Below are positions 25,605 through 34,703 of a stretch of DNA of 64,000 bases, piece after piece. Under the pieces are notes generated by a model. It was given only the letters and a program-made list of their open reading frames with translations. It had not been told where the DNA came from and did not search any database. Source of the stretch: Bacillota bacterium (GTDB taxonomy: Bacteria; Bacillota_I; Bacilli_A; Izemoplasmatales; UBA1188); the NCBI GenBank assembly GCA_023410715.1, contig JAEYPN010000025.1, positions 116,445 through 180,444 of the forward strand, given 5' to 3'. The position numbers and the translations under genes are program-made. Each line of letters begins with the position of its first letter. The stretch's first letter is position 1.

Positions 25605-28166
25605 ATGAAAGATTATGAAACATTTAAAAATTTAAACGAAGAGAAATATCATGCCTATTATATTCCCTTTAGTATAGATGACAAACCAAAAAGAAAATAT
25701 GGAATTATAGATAGGTATTCAAGTTCAAAGGTTTTATCGCTAAATGGAATTTGGAATATAAAAGAATATGAAAGATATGAAGATGTTAATATTCTTGATA
25801 GTCCTAAATCAGAGATAAAAGTTCCTTCATGTGTTCAAATAGAAGGATATGATCAATTGATGTATATCAACATGCGTTTTCCTATGCCTGTAAATCCTCC
25901 TTATGTATCTCCTTTAAATCCAACTTGGCATTATAGTAAAGAAATAAATATAAATAAAAAAACAAGAAACAGTTATTATTTAACATTTTTAGGTGTTGAT
26001 TCCTTTTTCTATTTATATGTTAATAAAAACTTAGTTGGTTATGCATCTATATCTCATGCAATTCATGAATTTGATATATCGAAGTATTTAGTTAATGGGA
26101 CTAATATAGTTGATGTTGTTGTCTTAAAATTATCAGCTGGGACATATTTGGAGGCACAAGATAAACTCCGCTTTTCCGGCATTTTTAGAGATGTCTATTT
26201 AGTAGAAAGACCAAAAAAACATATTACCGATTATAAGATTGAAACTGATTACGTTGATGGCAAAGGTATCTTACGATTTATAAATTTAAGTAATCTGGAA
26301 ATTAATCTTGAATTTAATAAGAAATGTTATGTTGTAAGTAAAAAAGCAACTTTAGAACTTTTTAATATTGATTGTCTACCTTGGAGTAGTGAAAATCCTA
26401 ACTTATACCCATTAACTTTAAGAGCAAATGGTGAAGTTATATATGAAGAGATTGGTTTTAGAAGTATAAAAATAGAAGGCAATGTCTTTAAATTTAATCA
26501 CGAAGCTATTAAAATTAAAGGTGTTAATCGTCATGATTTTTCTAATAAAACAGGAGCGACCGTATCTTTAAGAGACATTTACCTAGACTTAAAAGTAATA
26601 AAATCTTTAGGATGTAATGCAATTAGAACCTCACATTATCCCAATTCTCCGGAGTTTTATTTGCTTTGTGATAAGATGGGCTTAATGGTTTTAGCTGAGG
26701 CTGATTTAGAAACCCATGGCGCAGCAATCTATCAAACGGGATATTCAAGGCCTTTATGGCAACAATTTGTTGAAGAAGGTATATTTGAAGAAGGAATATA
26801 TTTAAGAGAAAAATCTTTAGTTGATACTTTAAAGAATTTTACCTCGATCTTTATGTGGAGCTTAGGTAATGAGTCCTCATTTGGACATGATTTCTTTAAA
26901 GGTTCAAAATATATAAGAAAAACAGATTCTCGTCCAATTCATTATGAAGGATTACAAAACGCAAAAAAATACTATTATACTAAAATGGTTGATGTTGTAT
27001 CAATGATGTATCCATCTCTTGATAAAATTAAAAATGAAGTTTTAAATAATCAAAAAGAGACTCGCCCATTTATTTTATGCGAGTATTCGCATTCAATGGG
27101 AAATAGTAATGGCGATCTAGTTGATTATTGGGAATTAATAAATAATAATCCTAATATGATGGGTGGTTTTGTTTGGGAATTTAAAGATCACGGACTATTA
27201 ATTAATGGTAAATATTATTATGGTGGTGACTTTGGTGAAGAATTTCATGATGGTAATTTTTGTATAGATGGATTAGTTAATCCTGACAGAACATTAAAAT
27301 CAAATGCTTATGAATTAAGAGCTGTACATCTAGGCAAAGAAGAGATAAAAAAAGAAATTAGCATTCCAAGTCCTGAACTAACGGATAAAAAGATTAATGT
27401 TTTATTTGATGATAACACTGCAAATATTAAACAAATAACGTACAATAATAAACAAATATTACTGGAAAACACAAGAATTAATGTTAATCGATATATTGAT
27501 AATGAAATACCAAAACAAAATCAATATCGTAATTCTTATTATTTTGATAAGTTAAAACAATATGTTATATATTCTAATGTTAATAATAATAAATATTTCT
27601 ATAAAGGATACTTAGCTGCACTAGGGATGAAACCTTTATTGAATTATGAACTTAATTATGTAATTAATAATAATTGTTTAGAAATAGAATTTAATTATGA
27701 GATAAGTGATTTTGCAAATAATATACCAAGAGTAGGCATAGAGTTTATTTTGCCAAAAGAGTTTGATAAGTTTAGTTATATTGGGTATGGCCCATATGAA
27801 TCATATATTGATAAACACTTAGCAAGCGACTATGGATATTATGAATCAAATAGTAAAGATAATTATTTTGATTATATAATGCCGCAAGAATCAGGAAGTC
27901 ACTACAATACTGATTATGTTAAAATTAAGGATTTAGTTGAAATTATATCGGATAATTCATTTAGTTTTTCAATAAATCCTTATAAAACCAAAGAACTTGT
28001 TAATGCAAAACACAATTATGAGTTAAAAGAAAAAGATAATAAAGTTGTTTTAAATTTAGACCTCTTTATGAGGGGAGTAGGCAGCCAATCATGTGGACCT
28101 GAATTGGCTTTGAAATATGAAGGAAGTAAAAAGGGCAGTAATAAATTTAAATTATTTTTTGAATAG
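25605..28166 (+). CDS. Glycoside hydrolase family 2, beta-galactosidase-like
   Basis: 853 residues, no signal peptide. The GH2 sugar-binding and immunoglobulin-like domains occupy roughly 1-285. The catalytic barrel includes GVNRHDFSNKTGATVS, NAIRTSHYPNSPEF, LGNES with acid/base Glu423 and ILCEYSHSMGNSNG with presumed nucleophile Glu493. The C-terminal beta-domain (about 610-853) resembles the LacZ small-chain fold. Retained LacZ-type residues favour a beta-galactosidase, but GH2 also contains glucuronidases and mannosidases. It would split imported oligomers in the cytoplasm. A 139-base gap with AAAGGGG precedes the start, and the ATPase gene follows after 12 bases. Confidence 0.87.
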   Translation: MKDYETFKNLNEEKYHAYYIPFSIDDKPKRKYGIIDRYSSSKVLSLNGIWNIKEYERYEDVNILDSPKSEIKVPSCVQIEGYDQLMYINMRFPMPVNPPYVSPLNPTWHYSKEININKKTRNSYYLTFLGVDSFFYLYVNKNLVGYASISHAIHEFDISKYLVNGTNIVDVVVLKLSAGTYLEAQDKLRFSGIFRDVYLVERPKKHITDYKIETDYVDGKGILRFINLSNLEINLEFNKKCYVVSKKATLELFNIDCLPWSSENPNLYPLTLRANGEVIYEEIGFRSIKIEGNVFKFNHEAIKIKGVNRHDFSNKTGATVSLRDIYLDLKVIKSLGCNAIRTSHYPNSPEFYLLCDKMGLMVLAEADLETHGAAIYQTGYSRPLWQQFVEEGIFEEGIYLREKSLVDTLKNFTSIFMWSLGNESSFGHDFFKGSKYIRKTDSRPIHYEGLQNAKKYYYTKMVDVVSMMYPSLDKIKNEVLNNQKETRPFILCEYSHSMGNSNGDLVDYWELINNNPNMMGGFVWEFKDHGLLINGKYYYGGDFGEEFHDGNFCIDGLVNPDRTLKSNAYELRAVHLGKEEIKKEISIPSPELTDKKINVLFDDNTANIKQITYNNKQILLENTRINVNRYIDNEIPKQNQYRNSYYFDKLKQYVIYSNVNNNKYFYKGYLAALGMKPLLNYELNYVINNNCLEIEFNYEISDFANNIPRVGIEFILPKEFDKFSYIGYGPYESYIDKHLASDYGYYESNSKDNYFDYIMPQESGSHYNTDYVKIKDLVEIISDNSFSFSINPYKTKELVNAKHNYELKEKDNKVVLNLDLFMRGVGSQSCGPELALKYEGSKKGSNKFKLFFE

Positions 28167-28178
28167 GATGTGATTTCA

Positions 28179-28913
28179 TTGCCTAATATTAGTTTAAGGA
28201 ATGTAACATGCATTTATCAAAATAAACATGAGGAAGTTAGAGCTTTAGATGATTTATCAATTGAATTTAAAGATGAGAAAATAAGCTCTATTATCGGCAT
28301 AAGTGGAGCTGGGAAAACGACATTATTAAAGGTTATAGCTGGAACGATCGGCTATAATGGTGATATTTATTATAATGATGTAAATATTAATTCATATGAC
28401 GTTAAGACAAGAAATGTCAGTTATGTTAGTCAAGAGATAGCCTTGTACCCACATCTTAATGTTTTCCAAAATATTGCCTTCCCTCTTAGTTTGACAAATG
28501 CTTTGCCTGATGAGATAAGAAGTAGAGTATATGATGCAGCAAAAATGTTACAGATTGAAAATCTATTATCAAGAAAGCCAAGACAAATATCAATAGGACA
28601 GGCTCAAAGAGTTGCCATTGCACGAGCGATTATTAAAAGACCCAATGTTTATTTGTTTGATGAGATCTTTTCTAATCTAGATTATAAAACAACAGTTCAA
28701 ATCAGAGTTGACCTAAAAAAAGTATTGAAATCCTTAAGAGCAACTGCAATCTTTGTTACTCATGATGTAACTGAAGCTTTAGCGCTTTCTGATTATATTT
28801 ATGTCATTGAAGATGGAAAATTAGTTGAAGAAGGTAGCCCAATGGATATATATAATTCTAAAAATGAGAGAGTAAGAGATTTTTTTAGAAGTGGTGATCA
28901 AAATGTTATATAG
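28179..28913 (+). CDS. ABC transporter ATP-binding protein, short MalK/MsmX-like
   Basis: About 244 residues. Walker A is GISGAGKT (40-47), the Q-loop lies in YVSQEI, the signature is ISIGQAQR (137-144) in place of the usual LSGGQ, Walker B is VYLFDE (157-162) and the switch His is in FVTHDV. It ends soon after the ATPase core, so it lacks the C-terminal TOBE regulatory domain of MalK/MsmX. I start it at TTG 28179, 4 bases after AGGATGTGAT, which is nearly the full anti-16S match; GTG 28170 would lie inside that site. It is the only ABC ATPase in the window and could energise the LplB/YtcP importer or act with the three genes that follow. It overlaps the next gene by 11 bases. Confidence 0.85.
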   Translation: MPNISLRNVTCIYQNKHEEVRALDDLSIEFKDEKISSIIGISGAGKTTLLKVIAGTIGYNGDIYYNDVNINSYDVKTRNVSYVSQEIALYPHLNVFQNIAFPLSLTNALPDEIRSRVYDAAKMLQIENLLSRKPRQISIGQAQRVAIARAIIKRPNVYLFDEIFSNLDYKTTVQIRVDLKKVLKSLRATAIFVTHDVTEALALSDYIYVIEDGKLVEEGSPMDIYNSKNERVRDFFRSGDQNVI

Positions 28914-29376
28914 CAATGATAAATTAGAGTATATTTCTAGAAAAATTTTAAAATCACGAATTATTTTTTATTCATGCTTAGCTTTAACAATTATATTTAA
29001 TGTTTTAATGATGTTTTTTTCTAAATATGAGACAAATAAAATATATAAGATATATACTTCTATTTGTGACAGTATTATATTTATTTTCTTAATAAGTTTT
29101 TACCTTTTAGAAATAAAAAGATTAAAAAAAATATATTTTCATTTTAAACAAATAATTGTTGATAAAGGATCATTAATTAGTGGCTATTTTTTAAACACAG
29201 AAAAGAAAAAATTAACCTTATCTTATTTTATTAGCGCTTATGAATATAAATTTATATCTAATGACGAACCATATGTTGTTTATTTGTTGGATATATTTGA
29301 TGATACTATCTTAAAAGAAAATACCAATTACTCATTAGTTATCTCAAATCATTTTATAAAGGAGATAAGAAAATGA
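28903..29376 (+). CDS. Unknown protein with two membrane helices, in the ATPase module
   Basis: 157 residues from the ATG at 28903, which follows GTGGTGAT at good spacing; an upstream GTG at 28891 coincides with that site. Two membrane helices (about 20-40 and 50-70) are followed by a cytoplasmic or surface domain of ~85 residues with no motif I recognise. It resembles small PH-like membrane proteins only in layout. It overlaps the ATPase gene by 11 bases and the next gene by 4, so the four genes must be translated together. Confidence 0.6.
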   Translation: MLYSNDKLEYISRKILKSRIIFYSCLALTIIFNVLMMFFSKYETNKIYKIYTSICDSIIFIFLISFYLLEIKRLKKIYFHFKQIIVDKGSLISGYFLNTEKKKLTLSYFISAYEYKFISNDEPYVVYLLDIFDDTILKENTNYSLVISNHFIKEIRK

Positions 29377-29951
29377 ACATTAAACTTTCAAAACAACAAA
29401 TAAAATTATTTTTTTCACGATATTGGGCAATTTTACTCCTAGGTGTTGCTGGAGTATGTGCACTTGTTACAACTGTGTTTGATATTAAAAATGGACTTGA
29501 TAGTAGTCAAATATATACTTTATTTATTACTGATTGTAGTGTTAATAATGAGTTAGATGATTATATTAAAGATAACTTAAATACGATTAAAGAAGTTAAT
29601 ATTTATTCATACGCAAGTAATGATATATATTATCAATCTACTTATCCTTTATTAGGCTTAAATGATTCTGATGTTATAATTATGCCAAAATCAGAAATAA
29701 ATTATGAGTCGCTTTCCAAAAATTTCGGACTATTTAGCGAAAATACGATAGATGGTCTAATATATGATGGAAAGTGTTATGGTATTAAAATTTATGATTC
29801 AATTACTAAAGAAGGAAAACTAAAAGACTATATAACATATTCGTTAGATGAAGATTATTACTTACTTGTATGTTTATCTAGTTCGCATAGCGGTATCAGT
29901 GATACAATTAATGAATCATTTTTGGAGATGATATTTAGTGAAAAGAAATAA
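29373..29951 (+). CDS. Membrane-anchored extracytoplasmic protein of unknown function
   Basis: 192 residues. A basic N-terminus, one membrane helix (about 17-37) and an exported domain of ~150 residues. Segments such as DVIIMPKSEINYESLSKNFG and DGKCYGIKIYD recall parts of type 2 solute-binding domains (a short strand ending in P-S, then a Y-G-I strand), but the domain is less than half of a normal binding protein. No lipobox. It overlaps the genes on both sides by 4 and 14 bases. A sensor or accessory subunit for an ABC complex is a guess from context. Confidence 0.55.
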   Translation: MNIKLSKQQIKLFFSRYWAILLLGVAGVCALVTTVFDIKNGLDSSQIYTLFITDCSVNNELDDYIKDNLNTIKEVNIYSYASNDIYYQSTYPLLGLNDSDVIIMPKSEINYESLSKNFGLFSENTIDGLIYDGKCYGIKIYDSITKEGKLKDYITYSLDEDYYLLVCLSSSHSGISDTINESFLEMIFSEKK

Positions 29952-30801
29952 ATTTAATAAAAATGATTTTACTACAAATAGCCTGCCTTCCACTAGAAAA
30001 GAACAATTTAAAGATATATTAAAAACTAATTATAGAACAATTTTTCGCTTAGGATTATTAATGTTAATATTTTCTATCCCTATTTTGGTTTTTTACTTTT
30101 TTAAAAACGCAACTATTTCAAGTGTTATTAAATCTTATTTAGATGGAAAGATTACGATTGATGAAGAAGTTAATCTTTTAAATTCATCCTATTTATTTTT
30201 AGATTTAATTGAAACGGCATGTCTCATTATTTTCTTCATCGGAATTTCTGGGACATTTAGAGTATTAAGAGTCATGGCTTGGGAACAAGGGTTATTTTTG
30301 TGGAATGATTTTAAGGTGGGAATTAAATCAAACTTTAAGAAATATTTTATATTTTCCCTTTTTACCGGAGCTTTAATATTTGCAATTGATCTGTGCGGTA
30401 CAAGTCTTTATGCCTTAACCGATAAAGCAAATATAATTAACATTATCATTATGATTATTTTATTTAGTTTAGTTATTCCAATTATTTTATACATGCTAGC
30501 TCAATATAATTATTATGATAATAGTTTTTCATCTACATTTACTAATTCATTTAGATTGACTATTATAGAATTTAAGAATAATATTTTATTCTCATTATGT
30601 TTCTTAATTTTCTATTTACTATCTTTTATTTCTATAGGATTAGTTACTATAGGCATATTTGTGCTATTAATATTGTTTATTCTTCCTATTTATTTGTTAG
30701 CTTGGAATCAATTTTCCTTACATGTATTTGATAAGTTTATAAACGAAATATTAGGCATTAAAGATAAGGGCTTATATGTTAAAAATGAAATAGTAAAATA
30801 A
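29938..30801 (+). CDS. Polytopic membrane protein, YesL/DUF624-like
   Basis: 287 residues with about six membrane helices and a cytoplasmic N-terminus. The order of a helix pair, then FLWNDFKVGIKSNFKKYFIFSLFTG, recalls YesL (DUF624), small membrane proteins commonly encoded beside LplB/YtcP sugar importers; the family call is from memory and is moderate. Start GTG at 29938 follows GGAGATGAT. It overlaps the preceding gene by 14 bases and closes the four-gene run that begins with the ATPase. Confidence 0.6.
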   Translation: MKRNKFNKNDFTTNSLPSTRKEQFKDILKTNYRTIFRLGLLMLIFSIPILVFYFFKNATISSVIKSYLDGKITIDEEVNLLNSSYLFLDLIETACLIIFFIGISGTFRVLRVMAWEQGLFLWNDFKVGIKSNFKKYFIFSLFTGALIFAIDLCGTSLYALTDKANIINIIIMIILFSLVIPIILYMLAQYNYYDNSFSSTFTNSFRLTIIEFKNNILFSLCFLIFYLLSFISIGLVTIGIFVLLILFILPIYLLAWNQFSLHVFDKFINEILGIKDKGLYVKNEIVK

Positions 30802-30852
30802 TAAAAAAATAGAATTTAATTGCCTTGTTTGCTCCATATTTAGTGTTCTTTA

Positions 30853-30900
30853 TTGACAAATTATAATATTAGTGTTAGAATATGATAAAACGATTTACCA
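30853..30900 (+). promoter_or_regulatory. Promoter with LacI-type operator before ribokinase
   Basis: TTGACA (30853-30858), 17 bases, TAGAAT (30876-30881), then ATGATAAAACGATTTACC. The -35, spacing, -10 and the 17 bases from TAGAAT through AAAACG are the same as at 10228-10267. The AAAACGATTT element with central CG overlaps the predicted start site, a typical repressor position. The leader to the ribokinase ATG is ~130 bases. Confidence 0.75.
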
Positions 30901-31019
30901 TTCTGTTAAATGGCAATAAATCAAACTAATACATATGTATTAAAAGACATATTAATGCAATTAAACTATGGGTTTTAAAAAATAAAAATATATGCATAAA
31001 TGCTAGATTGAGGATTATT

Positions 31020-31928
31020 ATGAAGAAAATTTTTATTCTTGGAAGTATAAATATTGACTTAAGTATCAAGTGTGATAAATTTCCTATTGTAGGAGAGACA
31101 GTGATTGGAAATAATTTTATTGCAAACACTGGTGGCAAAGGGGCTAACCAAGCCGTTGCTGTTTCAAAAATAGGAGGAGACGTTACATTCTTTGGGGCTA
31201 CAGGAAATGATTTTTGGGGCAAAGAATTAAAAAACAGTCTTATAAACGATCATGTAAATTGTAAGTACTTGTTGACAAAAGATTGTTCGAGTGGGATTGC
31301 AATAATAATTGTAAATGAAGGTAACAACCGGATTATCATTGATTCTGGCGCTAATTATCAATATGAATTTGATGATTTCTCGGAAATTCTTAAGAAAGAA
31401 GCAAACCCAGGAGATATCTTTATAACCCAATTGGAAAACCGTCTTGATGTTGTAGAAAAAGGCTTGAAACTGGCAAAATCTTTAGAAATGATCACCATTC
31501 TAAATCCAGCACCTGTTCAGCCTTTGAACGATGGAATATATGAGAATGTTGATTATCTAATTCCTAATGAAATTGAAAGTTTTAGCTTAGCTGGTTTTGA
31601 TTTAAATTTAGATAACATAGAAAAAGTTTTTGATTATTTTGTTTCAAAAATGGTAAAAAATGTTATAATAACATTAGGAAAAAAAGGCTGTGCTTACTAT
31701 AATCAAGGAAAGATTAGTTTTGTTAAAGCTATTGACGTAAAAGCAATAGACACTACTGCTGCAGGCGATACTTTTATCGGTGCGTTTGCAGTTAAACTAA
31801 TGGAAACAAATAATATTAAATTAGCCGTTGAATATGCAAATTATGCTTCAGCTCTTACTATAACCAAGCCAGGGGCGCAACAAGCTATTCCAACGAAAGC
31901 ACAAATTGAGGCTTTTCTAAAACATTAG
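31020..31928 (+). CDS. rbsK: Ribokinase (PfkB family)
   Basis: 302 residues. GSINIDLSI at the N-terminus, the substrate-binding GGKGANQAVAVSK and the ATP/anion-hole motif DTTAAGDTFIGAF are those of ribokinase, which phosphorylates D-ribose to ribose 5-phosphate. I start at ATG 31020 after GAGGATT; a TTG at 31008 coincides with that ribosome site. It is followed after 18 bases by a LacI regulator, and its promoter matches that of the importer operon. Other PfkB sugars (for example deoxyribose or a related pentose) cannot be excluded. The nucleoside-hydrolase-like gene at 14269 may supply ribose. Confidence 0.88.
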   Translation: MKKIFILGSINIDLSIKCDKFPIVGETVIGNNFIANTGGKGANQAVAVSKIGGDVTFFGATGNDFWGKELKNSLINDHVNCKYLLTKDCSSGIAIIIVNEGNNRIIIDSGANYQYEFDDFSEILKKEANPGDIFITQLENRLDVVEKGLKLAKSLEMITILNPAPVQPLNDGIYENVDYLIPNEIESFSLAGFDLNLDNIEKVFDYFVSKMVKNVIITLGKKGCAYYNQGKISFVKAIDVKAIDTTAAGDTFIGAFAVKLMETNNIKLAVEYANYASALTITKPGAQQAIPTKAQIEAFLKH

Positions 31929-31946
31929 ATTAAAGGGGAGATTGTT

Positions 31947-32957
31947 ATGGCCGTAACTTTAAAACATTTGGCCGAGGAAACAGGATTATCAATTACGGCG
32001 GTTTCACTTATTTTAAATAATAAGGAAGTTAGAATTTCGAAAGACAAGCGTAATTTGGTTTTGTCTTTAGCAGAAAAATATGGTTACGTTCCTAATTATC
32101 TTGCTCAGGGATTAGTAACAAAAAAATCAAAGACTATTGGTCTAATTGTTCCTGATATTACAAACTCGTTTTTCGCAGAAATTGCAAAAAATATTGAGCG
32201 AAGAGTTAATTCTAAAGGTTATAGTATCTTTTTATGTAATACCAACGATAACCCGGCAGATGAGATTAAATATGCCAATCTTTTGCTTGCAAAAGGTGTG
32301 GATTCTTTGATTGTTTGCCCCTCTATTGAATCAAAAGAAAGTTTTGAATATGTTAATAAATTTATTAACGCTAACAAAGGAGTTATTGTCTTTGATAGAT
32401 ACTTTGAAGGAAATCCTTGCTCATCAGTTATATCTGATAACATACAAGGTAGTATCGATGCGATAAAATATTTGATAAAAAAAGGTCATCGGAAAATAGG
32501 ATGTATTACAGGACCAGCTAATAGTTACTCATCAAGATTGCGACTTGATGGATATAAAAGTGCTTTGCTTGAAGAAGGAATAGAAATAAACGAGGATTTA
32601 ATTAAAACAGGTAATTATCAATTTAATAGCGGTTATGAACAAGGTTTAGCTTTGCTTGAAAAAGATATTACAGCTGTATTTATTTGTAATGATTTAATGG
32701 CTTATGGTTTTTATAAAGCAGCAAAAGAAAAAGGAAAAATAATTCCAAAAGATATTTCTGTTATTGGCTTTGATGATTTGTTATTTTCAGCGATGTTAGA
32801 TGTGCCTTTAACTAGCGTCAGCCAAAATGTTGAAGTTATGTTGGATAATATCTTAAAGCTTCTAGATGAAGTTCTCGAAGGTATAATCGAAGTTAAGAAA
32901 GTAGTTATTCCAACAAATATTACCGAGCGTCAAAGTGTAGCAAAATTAAATCAATAA
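31947..32957 (+). CDS. LacI-family transcriptional regulator
   Basis: 336 residues. The N-terminal helix-turn-helix VTLKHLAEETGLSITAVSLILNN and hinge helix YVPNYLAQGLVTKKSKTIGLIVP lead into a periplasmic-binding-protein-like effector domain (about 60-330) with SVIGFDDLLFSAMLDVPLTSV. Such proteins bind palindromes with a central CG, which fits the AAACGTTT and AAAACGATTT sites at the two matched promoters. It is co-transcribed with ribokinase, so it may repress itself. The inducer is probably a sugar or sugar phosphate from the locus. It starts after a strong AAAGGGGAG. Confidence 0.93.
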   Translation: MAVTLKHLAEETGLSITAVSLILNNKEVRISKDKRNLVLSLAEKYGYVPNYLAQGLVTKKSKTIGLIVPDITNSFFAEIAKNIERRVNSKGYSIFLCNTNDNPADEIKYANLLLAKGVDSLIVCPSIESKESFEYVNKFINANKGVIVFDRYFEGNPCSSVISDNIQGSIDAIKYLIKKGHRKIGCITGPANSYSSRLRLDGYKSALLEEGIEINEDLIKTGNYQFNSGYEQGLALLEKDITAVFICNDLMAYGFYKAAKEKGKIIPKDISVIGFDDLLFSAMLDVPLTSVSQNVEVMLDNILKLLDEVLEGIIEVKKVVIPTNITERQSVAKLNQ

Positions 32958-33030
32958 ATTAAAAGAGTAATTGTGTAATGTTAGCAACAATCTTGATAAG
33001 TTGATTCTTAAATATTTAAAAAATAGAATT

Positions 33031-33075
33031 AAAATAGGCATGATATCTAAGTTGATTAGGTGTTATGCCTATTTT
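33031..33075 (+). terminator. Probable terminator after the LacI gene
   Basis: AAAATAGGCAT (33031-33041) and its exact reverse complement ATGCCTATTTT (33065-33075) can form an 11-bp stem with a 23-base loop; the T-run is inside the 3' arm. Terminator function is moderately likely. Confidence 0.5.
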
Positions 33076-33135
33076 AGTTATAGATGATCTAATTAGATAG
33101 CTTAAAAAATGATAAACTATTAATGTGTGAATGTA

Positions 33136-33144
33136 TGATATAAT
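33136..33144 (+). promoter_or_regulatory. Extended -10 before the broken CPBP gene
   Basis: TGATATAAT again, 25 bases before the surviving CPBP reading frame, so this is probably the original promoter of the gene that has since decayed. Confidence 0.4.
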
Positions 33145-33168
33145 ATAGGAAAACTTGACCTTACCTAA

Positions 33169-33744
33169 ATTATTTATTCCTTCGGATTTACAAAAAATAA
33201 ATTTAAAGATGGGATAAAAAGATATGCATTACCAGGTATTATTATTGGGATTTTATCATTAGTAGCTTTCATTATAGGTCTTTATCCTTTTGATTATTCA
33301 CCAACAATAGCGAAAATTCTTATAGAAGGCATTTTATACTCTATTGGGGTTGGAATAGTTGAAGAATTAGTTTCAAAAAAGAATAGTAAAACAAAAATAG
33401 CTATTATAGTTTCATCAATTGTATTTGAAATAGGACATATTCCGGGCGTAATAAACATGGGTGTTTACGTAATTATATTTAAACTTATTTCTACTATTGG
33501 TATGGGACTATATTTTTGAGTGATTTATAAAAAGACAGAAAATATATGGATTCCAATAATTATCCATATATTTATTAACATATGTGCTCTACCATATTGC
33601 TTTACGCAAAATATGCGATATGACACTATATTAATTGTGATATTAACTTTTGCTTATTTAGTACTAACCATATATTCTTGTGTTTTATTATTTAATAAAA
33701 ACAATAGATTTATCGACACTGCCAAAAAAGATAATAAAGGTTAG
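33169..33744 (+). pseudogene. CPBP-family intramembrane metalloprotease, decayed
   Basis: In one frame the sequence encodes a membrane protein with VGIVEELVSKK (the Glu-Glu motif), FEIGHI and IIIHIFINI (His and His-N motifs), the signature of CPBP (CAAX/Abi) proteases. The frame has no usable start codon at its 5' end, and a TGA at 33517-33519 interrupts it between GLYF and VIYKKTENIW. TGA is a stop elsewhere in this window, so this is a nonsense mutation. The part after the TGA (33520-33744) is an open frame beginning with GTG, but alone it would lack the catalytic Glu pair. Such proteases are often linked to bacteriocin immunity or peptide processing. Confidence 0.75.
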
Positions 33745-33924
33745 TTACTTAATAACTAGCTTAGAAGAAAATATTATTAAACTTTGTAAAAACAAGCCAT
33801 TTTGACATCTAATATTTTATGTAGTATTAGAGACCTTTTTATAAACTTAAGAAGAATGATTTATTTATGTAGGAAGAGTAAAAATATTTATAATAGAAAG
33901 CATAATTTTAAGAGGTAATAATTT

Positions 33925-34173
33925 ATGGATGATAAACAAATATTACTTAATAATATGGATAAAATTCATACTACAGAAATGGGTATAATTAGAATAAAGA
34001 AAAATCTAAAATTAGATGCTAACGACGTTGTTAAATATTGTAAGGACAAAATTTTAGATGAAAATTGTGATATATTTAAACAAGGAAAAAATCTGTATTG
34101 CAAAATTAACAATATAATAATAACTATTAATTCGTATAGTTACACAATTATTACAGCGCATATTGGAAAATAG
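33925..34173 (+). CDS. DUF3781 family protein
   Basis: 82 residues. KIHTTEMGIIRIKKNLKL, VVKYCKDKI, GKNLYCKI and the terminal TINSYSYTIITAH match the conserved core of DUF3781, a small family of unknown function found in Firmicutes. The usual GKNWY is GKNLY here. It has a good ribosome site (AGAGGTAAT). It stands between the decayed protease and a ~500-base non-coding gap, with no operon partner. Confidence 0.82.
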   Translation: MDDKQILLNNMDKIHTTEMGIIRIKKNLKLDANDVVKYCKDKILDENCDIFKQGKNLYCKINNIIITINSYSYTIITAHIGK

Positions 34174-34703
34174 ATTTGAAGCAAATGAGCAAACTTTAGA
34201 AAATATATTAGAAAAACTTTAGATTGTTATATTTTGTTAATAACATGGACTTACTACTCTTTTTATTATTAATTAAAAAAATAAAGAAAAATAAATAATA
34301 AAAGACTAAAAAATGATTTAAAGAGCTACCTTGTTATCTAATAACTTTACTTTATCAAGCAATGTCTGTCAAGCATTTACTAGATTATATAAGGCATTTA
34401 TTATCTTAAAAAACGAAATTATTTCTATATGAGTTTAAACTACATATTTTTACAAATCACCGGTTTAAAAGTTAAACCTTTTTTTTATATTGATTTATAA
34501 ATAAAGCATTAAAAAGCTAATTATCCTTAAAAACAGCCATTATCCTTGTTTTATTAACTTGATATATTATTCTTTTAATAAAGATCAATTTTAAATTAAA
34601 AGAAATATTAATTAATATTTCTTTCGAAACAGTTTACCATAAAATAATTTCTTGTTGAAAGGGCTTTATTATGTTATAATAAAAGTGATGGAGATGATAT
34701 AAA
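34174..34703 (+). other. Non-coding gap before the GH16 genes
   Basis: 530 bases with no gene. It contains a perfect terminator (34462-34486) and a promoter-like TTGTTG, 17 bases, TATAAT sequence ending near 34682, close to the GH16 start. Nothing else is recognised. Confidence 0.6.
34462..34486 (+). terminator. Rho-independent terminator
   Basis: A perfect 7-bp stem GGTTTAA / TTAAACC with loop AAG followed by eight T. It isolates the GH16 genes from upstream transcription. Confidence 0.8.

Noticed and set aside
33520..33744. Open frame of 74 codons as an independent gene
   Set aside because: It begins directly after the TGA that interrupts a CPBP protease frame and continues that protein's C-terminal motifs, so it is part of the pseudogene.
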